Under the pieces are notes generated by a model that searched no databases, was not told the DNA's origin, and was given only the letters and a program-made list of their open reading frames with translations. A program made the translations under genes and the position numbers. From Distichodus sexfasciatus (lineage: Eukaryota > Chordata > Actinopteri > Characiformes > Distichodontidae), in NCBI GenBank assembly GCA_032718565.1, contig JAVGVS010000623.1, positions 116,330 to 180,329 of the forward strand: 64,000 nucleotides of DNA, read 5' to 3'. This document shows positions 55,690-64,000 of the stretch, one piece after another. Positions within the stretch are counted from its first letter, which is position 1. The number at the start of each line of letters is the position of its first letter.

Positions 55690-55925
55690 ATTTAATGCAG
55701 CATCACCTGTTGATTTATTGTCCTGTCATGATTCACCAAACTCACGAAGCTTTTTCCCCACCGGTTATTATTGAAATGGGGACGCGAAGTGGTAATTATG
55801 CGGCCGATTACCTGCAGCTCTGTCTTCTCCTTCATCCAAGCGTCACTATGAATCATGTGCAGATCAGAGTAATTATTATGAATTTTACAGCCAGTTTGCA
55901 TGAATATTTTGACTGGCTGAACTGA
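55690..55925 (+). promoter_or_regulatory. Candidate enhancer-like conserved block in the presumed first npffr intron
   Basis: Complex, non-repetitive sequence rich in homeodomain, E-box and octamer-like words: CATCACCTGTTGATTTATTG, GGTAATTATGCGGCCG, AGAGTAATTATTATGAATTT, TTTGCATG. It differs sharply from the AT-rich DNA before and the CT tract after it. Inference only. Confidence 0.35.
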
Positions 55926-55959
55926 GCTGGCTTACCAGGGAGAGAAGAATGGGATTTAT

Positions 55960-56380
55960 GGCTTTCTCTCGCTTTCTCTCACTCACTCTCCCTCTTTCTC
56001 TCCATTCCCCCCATTTCATTTTTTCTCAGTCATTCTCTTTCATAAAGTCTTTTAATCTTTCTCTCTTTCCCTCCCTTTTTTTTTCCTGAAACACTTTCTT
56101 CCTTTCTTGAACTCTCTTTTATCCTCTTTCTCTCTTCCTTCCCTTGTTTTTTGAACTCTCTTTGTTTATTGATCCTCCTTCCCTCTATCTATCTCTTCCT
56201 TCTTTCTTTCTTGAACTCTCTTCTTTTGTGCTGTCGTCTTTCTTTATCTCTGTCTTTTTTCTCTCTGTTGTTTTAATTCTTCCTGTCTTTTTTCCTCTTT
56301 TTTTTCTTCAAACACTTTCTTTCTCTCTAATTCTAGTCTTTTTCTTTTAAAACGCATTATTCCCTTGTTATTTATTTTCT
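55960..56380. repeat. Long polypyrimidine (CT-rich) tract before the first npffr coding exon
   Basis: Over 400 bases of almost only C and T on the + strand (CTTTCTCTCGCTTTCTCTCA and similar), ending just before the probable splice acceptor near 56391. Short open frames across it are artefacts of low complexity. Confidence 0.85.
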
Positions 56381-56406
56381 CCCGTGTCCAGCAGCTGCAG
56401 TAGCAA

Positions 56407-59400
56407 ATGGGCAGTAACTCAGAGCGGGTGGAGGTGGATGTGATGGACGGAGCGTCTCTGTGGGATTTGGCTTCATGCTGTTTCACTGATCAGTCAGATC
56501 TCGTCCCAGACATGAACATCACCAACACCAACCACACCATCGCCAACTCCTCCTCGTCCTCCTCGCAGCAGCATGTCCTGCTCTCCCCGTACTACCAGCA
56601 CTCCTCCGCCATGGCGGCGCTCTTCATCCTGGCCTACCTCTTCATCTTCCTGTTGTGCATGCTGGGTAATGGCGTTGTGTGCGCCATCGTGCTGAGGAAC
56701 CGCCGTATGTGGACCGTCACCAACATCTTCATCCTCAACCTGTCTGTCAGCGACCTGCTCGTTGGCATCTTCTGCATTCCCACCACACTGGTCGACAACC
56801 TCATCACAGGTCCACACTCCACACAACTTCATCTGGATCATATTAGTTAATAAGTTATTAATTTAAGTCATATTTTATGCATTTTTTTGAGTTGACAAAA
56901 CCTTCAGTCAAGTGGTAAAATAAAAAATAAATTAAAAGAGAAAATATTTAATGACTATAATCAAAGTAAAAATTCACAATATTTTCCGGTATTTATTCAG
57001 TATTATTCAGTCATGACATTATTATCATAATTATTAAATAATTGTGATATTAATCACAATCACAAGTCAGATTAATTCATTTCAGTCCAAAAGTTGTAAT
57101 TTATTCATTTTAATCAAAGCAAAAAATGATTATATTTTCATTATTGATTTAATTTTACAGATTTTTCAAATCAGATTTATTCATATATGTTCTTTAATTA
57201 TGATAAAAATTCATGATATTTTGCCAATATTTATTTAATATCATGGTTATTCAATATTCATCACATTTCTTTAGTTAAATTGAAATAAACAAATGGCATA
57301 ATTTATTAATGAAAATCAAAGTTAATTATATTATATTTTATATTTATATTTTTCCATATTTATTTAGTGATGTTTCTGTAGTGAAGTGATCAATTTCAGT
57401 TCAAATATCAATGTTTATTAATTATAATCAAGGTAAAGATTTGCAATATTTATTCAATGAACAAGTGTGATATTTTGGTAATGAAATAATTTGCTTCAGT
57501 CCAAAAGTCATCGTTCTTTAAATATAATCAAGATAAGTTGTAGTATTTTTCAGTATTTATTCAATATATATTGAGTAGATTATATAAATACTCGCTGTCA
57601 CTTTTTAATATTTATTCAGTTTCACGATGATTAAATAATCCCGATACCGATTTGACGTCGTATCGCTCGGCCCTCGGCAAAACCACCTTCTCTGGTCAAA
57701 TTCATTAGTTTCGGTCCAGATGTTGTCCTCTTTATGCTCTCGGGGTGTTTGTTAGGATTGAGTAAACCCGCATCAGCTCTTGACCAGCAGGGACTCGTTC
57801 CATCCCAAATGTAAAAGCCCTGAACTGGGTAATTAATGTCTTCAGGGGCATCCAAGCATTTGAACGACGTGTGTTAAAAACCGACAGGACGTTAGTTGTT
57901 CTGAAACAGGTTTGTTGAAGAGAGAAAATATTTACGATATGACTTAAGACGTATATTGGAAAAATGTCAGTTTTTAAACCTTGCAATTCTCTCGCTGTCT
58001 CTGACGTTAAAGTTCTTTAACGTCAAAATCATTTTTCATCCCGGCCTTTACAAGCGGGACGTAATGATGCCTGTATCAAAAAAAAAATCAACAAAAAAAT
58101 CACTGCTCTTTGTCACGATGACAAATCTTCTGTATCTTTATTATATACTTGTATTTCATTGCAATATATCATCATAATAAACAAAGTCTCGCTGTAAACA
58201 AGACTCCCCGTTATAATGACGCTCAATATGAACGAGATGATATCGGCTCACAGTTTGTTTGATCTAGAGGAGGGGAGGAGGGGAAGCAACGTCACATCTT
58301 TGGGCTGTAATGAAAAGGTAATGGCACTCATCATTTTCGTTTTTTAATACACACACTCTCAGAGCGATATGAGGAATGAAATCGGGTTGCGTAACTCCGC
58401 GGAGGGCGAGAGCGAACGAGAGTAATTGCGGGTGAAAATCGATGTCGTCTTGCTCTAATGACCTGCTCGCATTTGTTTTGACGGACAGGTTGGCCCTTCG
58501 GTAATATCATTTGCAAACTCAGTGGCCTGGTGCAGGGGGTGTCAGTCGGCGCTTCCGTCTTCACGCTGGTGGCCATCGCGGTGGACAGGTACGACCGTTT
58601 TATAGTGTCTTTATCTGAGACGAGGGGTCATGATTTATAAGCGGGGCTTTTAGAACTCGTACTAAAAGTGTATGTTGCACAAAAAAGGTATTTAAAATTG
58701 ATAATGAAATAAAATAATGTCTTAAAATCAGTTTGGGGGAGTTGTCCCTGTGAGTTGTCCCGGAAGGTCGCCCGGACGAGACTGGTGATCTTTACTAGTA
58801 CTGTGTGACTCTTGATTTGGACCTGTAATTTTCAGCACTTAGTATTAATAGCTCCAAATGGGGCAGCACTTAATCTTTGAGCTGCTTAGCATAACAAAGT
58901 TGGAAAAGAGTTCCTAAAAATGACTAAAAAAGGAATGGAGTAATTACACTTTCAAATGAAGGTGACCCTCCGAAAAGATCTCACCAAAGGAAAGACGAAA
59001 ACTTAGATTTTATACGAGGCTGATTTAAACGAAAGACACTAGAAAGGGATCAGGTCTGACTGAGCCAGGAAAAATTAGTTCTTAAAACCCAGATCATTTT
59101 CACAAAGACTCTGACATTCACCAATTTGATATTCATCAATTTGAACATTCATCTTATTTGATATTTGTTCCTAGGTAAAAACAGAATCTGCGTTTCTGCA
59201 ACACTTTGGGTTGATTTCTTGAACATGGATTAAGCCTATTCTTAGACTAAGTTGCTATCCCAATGGAGATTTAGCACTGAGGGTGTGGATTGAGCTTAGT
59301 CTTAGTCTAGTTTAGAGTTTAATGGTAAATCTCCATTGGTACTACAACTTAGTCCAAGACTAGGCTTAATCCATGAGCAATAAACCAGCCCTCAGGTCAT

Positions 59401-61492
59401 AAGCCTAGTCTTGGACATCATTGCAGATACAATGGATATTCAGCACTGAAATTCACAGATAGTCTAGGCTGAGTCCTAATCGTTTTCTGGGAAACTGGCC
59501 CTCAGAGTCAAAGTTAGTCTAGGACTAGGCTTAATCTTAGACTGGGAGATTGTCCCTTTAACTTATTCCCAGTCTAAGATTAAGCCTAGTCCTAGACTAA
59601 CTTCTGCTTTCAGTGGTCTCCATTGGCACTGCAGTTTAGTCCAAGAAACCAGCCCTTTCCTAAGAACAAACTGGTGAACGAGGACCAATGTTTCAGCTCA
59701 TTAATTCATGCAAGACTGCATCGAGTCAAGTATTTACTCAAAATTTCTCCAGCGCTATGTTACTCAAAATGCCTAAAGCCATGTTCAAACAAGCAACTGA
59801 CAGCATGTAAAACGCAAGATTGGTGTCTTCAACCCCATCTTCCATCAGAAGGTGTGTCAACCCCAGCCGTGAGCAATGTTTATATTTGCATTATGTTGAG
59901 AAAGTGATATGCTTTTTTATGGGGTGTGTGAACCGACCAAACACATTTAAATTCCTTTCGAAAATCACGTTTCATTCCCTGTCTTTCTTAGACAATGTAG
60001 ACGAGACTGTTTTAGGGAAGTTCGACGTCCAGCTGAGATTAGACCAAATTTTAATCTGTGTTATATCCTCTAAGACCCTGGTTAAATTAGATTCGCAGGA
60101 GCAGAGATGAAGATGTCTAATTCTTGATATAATCCGTTAATCATATTCCAGTTCTTAGTCTGCTCACTGGTGCTAGAAGCAAGAATGATTTTGTTTCAAT
60201 CATCAAGTTTTCCAGAAGTTTTCTTCACTTTCTTGGCAGAGTTGTTAAGAGTTAGGGCCTGTGTCCATCAAACACGTTTTTTTTTGTGCTGAGAGCGGTC
60301 AAAACAAGTTGTTGCTTGTTGTTGCTAAGTTGCAAAAGCGTCATCCAGGCCTTCATAATGAGCTACAGAGAGGGAGCTAAAGCACGTTTATTTAGTTATT
60401 TTGAAAGTGGAAACTAACTCAGATTCCGTTTGTGGCTTTTTTGAGGGGGCCTGTGACCAAATGTAGAAAACGCGTATTGATTTTGCCTCTTCCCCCTCCC
60501 TTTGTCTGCCCACTGGAAACACCAGATTCCGCTGCATCGTTTACCCCTTCAAGCCCAAGCTGACTCTTCTGGTGGCCAAGCTGACCATCGGAATGATTTG
60601 GCTCTCAGCTCTGGGCATCATGCTCCCCTCGGCCGTGATGCTGACGGTGGAGCGAGAGCGAGGTCACTTCACGGTGGACGGTGACGTCAATGACTCCAAC
60701 CTCACCTACCCGCTGTACTCCTGCTACGAAACCTGGCCGGAGCCGCAGATGAGGAAGGTGTACACCACCGTCCTCTTCGCCCACATCTACCTGGTGCCCC
60801 TAATCCTCATTGTCCTGATGTACGGCCGCATCGGAGCCAAACTCTACTCCACTAACGTTTTGGTCAACTTGGAGGACCCCAATTCCGCCTCCGTCGTCTG
60901 CCCGGGGAAGTCTCCGGTTTCACAGCGTAAGATCAAGGTGATCAAGATGTTGATTGTAGTAGCTCTGCTCTTCATGCTTTCCTGGCTCCCACTCTGGACA
61001 TTGATGCTTCTGACAGATTACACCAGTCCCGACGAAGAACAGCTTGAGCTGTTAACTGGCTATATCTTCCCCCTATCCCACTGGCTGGCGTTCTCCAACT
61101 CCAGCGTCAACCCCATCATCTACGGCTTCTTCAACGAGAACTTCAGGAGAGGCTTCCGAGCCGCTTGGCGTCTGCGTCCTTGCACCTGCTGGGAAAGTGT
61201 CTCCGAGCTTAGCTTCTCCAAGTCTAAGAGAGGCTCCAAAATCCCCTCGCACCTGGACAAGGCTCTCGGCGCCAACTCTCTCGGCTTGGGCGTAAGGAAC
61301 CGGGTCTACACAGACACAGACCTGACGGGTTGCGTTCGACTGGAGATGGAGCACAAGAGGCCTTCTGCCGAGATGGAAAACTCGAGTGGCAGGGAGGGGA
61401 ACGGCCCGGCCTTTCCCAAGAGGGAGCTTTTCGAAGACGTCGAGAGGATCTCCCCAACCGGAGCTACCGTTTGCCAAGCTTGGGAGCTCTGA
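56407..61492 (+). CDS. npffr1: Neuropeptide FF receptor, NPFFR1-like class A GPCR, three coding exons, 489 aa
   Basis: Exons: 56407-56809, 58489-58588, 60526-61492; junctions GT-AG and in phase (TG|GWPFG; VDR|FRC). It should bind RFamide peptides and couple to Gi. Visible: glycosylation sites N37, N42 and N47; SPYYQHSSAMAALF leading into the first membrane segment with N88; ILNLSVSDLLVG with D116; PTTLVDNLITGWPFG; disulphide pair C143-C234; DRF at 167-169; W193; YPLYSC; FMLSWLPLW in the sixth segment; NPIIY at 363-367 followed by FNENFRRGF. YYQHSS and FTVD...YPLYSC favour NPFFR1 over NPFFR2, although VYPFKPKLT is NPFFR2-like; several npffr1-like paralogues exist in fish, so the exact copy is open. 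The C-tail carries CTCWE (possible palmitoylation). The start could instead be M36. Confidence 0.9.
56820..58480 (+). other. npffr1-like intron between coding exons 1 and 2
   Basis: AT-rich with a diverged tandem pattern: TATTTATTCA phrases preceded by ATATTTT and followed by TTCAGTCCAAAAGT recur at about 56985-57085, 57235-57260, 57360-57400 and 57490-57570. This suggests a decayed array of roughly 100-130 bp units. No exon recognised. Confidence 0.45.
59195..59645. repeat. TAGGCTTAATC repeat cluster with a perfect hairpin
   Basis: AGACTAGGCTTAATC and its reverse complement recur at about 59235, 59300, 59355, 59400, 59520 and 59570. The arms 59511-59547 and 59567-59603 are perfect 37-bp inverted repeats around a 19-base loop. 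The words GGAAACTGGCCCTCAG and AAACCAGCCC suggest copies of a palindromic MITE inserted into each other. Located in the last npffr intron. Confidence 0.85.
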
Positions 61493-62690
61493 AGAGGCCA
61501 CACTCCAACTACAGGAACATTTGCTTTTTAAAAAGTGAGAGCCGACATATGTGACTGGCATGTATAGAACATCGTCAACTAGGATTTTAGTCGTCACACT
61601 TGCAGAACCAATTAAACACGCCTGGCCGCTTCAGGGCGGTGCTCGGAATGTCAACAAGGAGAATGTAAAAGTGAAATGCAGTGGAGCCCACCAGCCAGAA
61701 ACACACCACCCTTCTCCTCAAAAACCTGGCTGACCTTTACATAAAAGTCTCACGTTGTCAGAGCAGACACCAGACCGATTGATTAATTCACCAGACGAGG
61801 AGGACGTCGCTGAAGCAATTTGCCGGCAAAAGAAAGGAAAATTGAATGCGAAAAACTGATAACGAAGTTGATGAACAAGACCGAGTCTTAAAAAATGCGT
61901 TTGGACATTTTTTTACAACTGTCTAGCCCGGTGGCATGCTGGCGGAATGAAGGAATTTTCTGAAGCAAGATGAGAAATCTTTGTTTTCAGCTTTACTCTC
62001 CCCGGTCTCATTATTCATAGCTGTCAATTCATTAGCTTCTGTCATCTTTCATTGTCCAGTAGTAACTCGTACTCCCGCTTTTTTGGCAGCTTGGCCCGGG
62101 TCCTGTCAGAGCGCTGCCTTGTTCAGGAGCAAGTCCTGCATCGGTTTTACTGCAAACTCATTTGGGAGAAGAGCGATGCGCTGTCAGATTAGCACCGCCG
62201 CATTGTCGATCCCGGAGGATGTTGCTGTGCCGTGCTTACGGCTGCTCAGAGGTCGTAGAAGTATTTTTAACCTTCGGTGGCACCATTAGTCGGCGTATTG
62301 CGCGAGGCGTCGTCTTGTTCGGAACGAGTCGGCATATTAGAGGCACTTCGGTCGTTTTTTTGCCGTTGCGTCATTTGCCAGACAGACAGTTTCGAATGAA
62401 GATGTCCTGAGGCTCCTGAGGTGCTTAGGGAGCTTTGTCGGAAGTTAGACACTTGATCTTAACTTCTGTTTAGCAAAGCGGAACATAATCACTACTTTTT
62501 GCACTCAGGCCTGTCCTCCAACACTTACAGTCCCCACGAAATGTAGAGAGAATATAATAATTGGGCAATTCACACATCACTGCCCACTCTGCTAGCAACG
62601 GCTCCAAACGAGGCCATTTTTGCTGCAGTTTACTTCTATTCGGAGTCGCTTTCAGTTCCTAATTATTGGGAGAGTCCGTCTGGAGCAACG
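61493..62690 (+). other. npffr1-like 3' UTR and flank
   Basis: The 3' UTR probably begins here; the first plausible signal is ATTAAA at 61611, with no nearby canonical AATAAA. The rest shows no gene or recognised repeat. 62030-62450 is moderately GC-rich but has no coding similarity. Confidence 0.4.
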
Positions 62691-62699
62691 TGGTGTGAA

Positions 62700-62812
62700 G
62701 AGTTAAGCTCAATCGCCCAAAAGTGGTAGTGTTAGAAGTAGTAGAGCCAAATTTGAAACCTACAACCTTTTGATGAGCATCCTAAAACTAGACCACCATC
62801 ATCCCCAAGTTG
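62700..62812 (-). mobile_element. tRNA-derived SINE fragment
   Basis: Minus strand reads GGTGGTCTAGTTTTAGGATG, then TGTAGGTTTCAAATTTGG and GGGCGATTGAGC, the same layout as the SINE at 3755-3862, strongly diverged. Confidence 0.5.
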
Positions 62813-63139
62813 TTACACGGTAGTGAAAATATCACCAGGACAACAACGAAAGTTTAAAATACTTGCTCCAGGATTTCGCGGCGATGCAATTGCAACACAA
62901 ATTCAACCAATCCCCGCACATTCATCGCGACCTTGCAATTTTCACTAACTTTTCCACAATTTTTGACCAATCCCCATCGTTTCCCGCAAAGCCATACGTC
63001 AGCGAATTAACTTCCTTGTTACGTTTGGAAGAGACAGGAAAGGTGTGATAAAAACGCCTCAGGTTTACCTTCAGATATAACTAAAAGGTTAACGCTAATA
63101 ATATAGTGGTTTTGTCGGTCAGTCGTTATGTGAACCGCT

Positions 63140-63240
63140 TAATCTCTGCCGGGGTCGTGAACAGGAGCCTATCCCGGGACTACGGGCGCGTGGCGGGGAC
63201 CGATCCTGGGCCGGCGCCAACACACCGCAGGACGCGTAGG
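63140..63240 (-). mobile_element. SINE 3' fragment, GGGTGGCACAGTGG family
   Basis: CAGGAGCCTATCCCGGGACT, GGCGCCAACACACCGCAGGA match the reverse complement of the 3' half of the element at 20085-20398. The head is missing. Confidence 0.7.
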
Positions 63241-63811
63241 GTTTGTTTTAATTAATTATTACAGTATAATTATGAACGGGGAAAATCGCAACTTCTTTCC
63301 TCAACTCAGACTTGCTCCCGCAACTTCATCGCCCAAAACACCACAACTTTCAACGCAATGTTTTTGAAAAGCTGTTGCAAAATCCACAACAATCTCCAAA
63401 AAGGCCTGTGAAGTCCTGGAGGGACTGATTAACGTTCCCAGTAATTTTATATAAGTCTCAATTTTTTTTTAAGCATTAACATTTTACTTTGGTGTTTGTT
63501 TAATATGAAAGTTAGTGTTCTAATATCTTGTGCACATGGTACACTACATGATGTTGTGCAATTAAAACGCTATTAAGAAATCCGAGACCACATCCGTGAT
63601 GTTTAAACCAAATTTTTGTAAAGTTGCTGAATGTTTAATTCCGTATTTTAGTATCAGAGATATATTTTGCCTCCAATATCCTGCTTTTTACATCACAGTT
63701 GGTCCAATAACAGTGTTCGTTTAACTATTTTCATTAACATTTTTTTACATCTATGCTTTATTTATACAACCTGTAATCATCATTTTTAAAAAATCTTGTC
63801 TCAGTTATTTG

Positions 63812-64000
63812 AGACTCTGCACAACAAAACCAGTTGCTTGTCGCAAATTTTCAAAATTGAGTTATCATGTTTAAGGGCATAAATCAATCAATCAAGCTTC
63901 AAAACGATACCTATATGGAATGAATGGGACGACATATGACTGAGATATCAACATTCAAAGGAGTCGGGTTTCTCCTGTCACGCCAAGTGAGAAACGGAGA
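63812..64000 (-). mobile_element. Partial 566-bp-family MITE at the window end
   Basis: AACCAGTTGCTTGTCGCAAA opens a block that is the reverse complement of about 26935-27110, including CATATGACTGAGATATCAAC and GGGTTTCTCCTGTCACGCCA. The outermost terminal bases are decayed (CTCTGCACAACAAAACC), and the rest lies past the window edge. Confidence 0.82.

Noticed and set aside
56494..56841. Minus-strand frame opposite the first npffr1-like exon
   Set aside because: It is the antisense shadow of a GC-rich coding exon.
61073..61597. A 174-codon minus-strand frame
   Set aside because: Antisense shadow of the last npffr1-like exon with no independent support.

Overview
The window is vertebrate genomic DNA, most likely from a ray-finned fish. 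Support comes from GT-AG spliced exons with long AT-rich introns, AATAAA poly(A) signals, fish-type tRNA- and 5S-derived SINEs, many small inverted-repeat DNA transposons, and long simple repeats. There are no bacterial operons, no CRISPR array and no complete autonomous transposon.

Four protein genes lie on the + strand, all recognised from their spliced translations. (1) 374-2731: the last four exons of ankle2, a LEM/ankyrin protein of the nuclear envelope; its 5' part lies outside the window. (2) 4920-19694: zdhhc8, a DHHC protein S-acyltransferase, ten coding exons, 701 aa. (3) 30111-47341: arvcf, a p120/delta-catenin family armadillo protein of cadherin junctions, sixteen coding exons, 884 aa, with an 18-nt microexon and a C-terminal DSWV PDZ ligand. 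(4) 56407-61492: a neuropeptide FF receptor of the NPFFR1-like type, three coding exons, 489 aa. Every predicted junction keeps the reading frame. The nearness of zdhhc8 and arvcf recalls human 22q11.2, where ZDHHC8 and ARVCF are near neighbours; this supports both calls.

The rest is intergenic or intronic and rich in repeats. 2.7-4.8 kb holds the ankle2 3' UTR, a SINE and a large trinucleotide cluster. The 8.5-kb first intron of zdhhc8 holds SINEs, a 33-bp minisatellite and several hairpin transposons. 20-29 kb holds a SINE with a 5S rRNA head, a minisatellite split by an intact 566-bp inverted-repeat transposon, and possible regulatory DNA. arvcf introns hold CTGTAAAT-type elements, a 31.4-kb minisatellite, a two-orientation repeat beside exon 10 and an ATGCAT-rich tandem duplication. 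48.3-54.9 kb is AT-rich intergenic DNA ending in a large compound microsatellite just before a GC-rich candidate npffr promoter. Copies of the same 566-bp transposon family sit at both ends of the window.

The four genes do not form a pathway. zdhhc8 and arvcf products both act at membranes and junctions, but the sequence shows no functional link. No wholly new system was found. The most useful leads are the altered zdhhc8 product (DPG to DAG, no C-terminal PDZ ligand), the arvcf N-terminus without the family coiled coil, the arvcf microexon, the transposon family seen at three sites, and the 5S-headed SINE.
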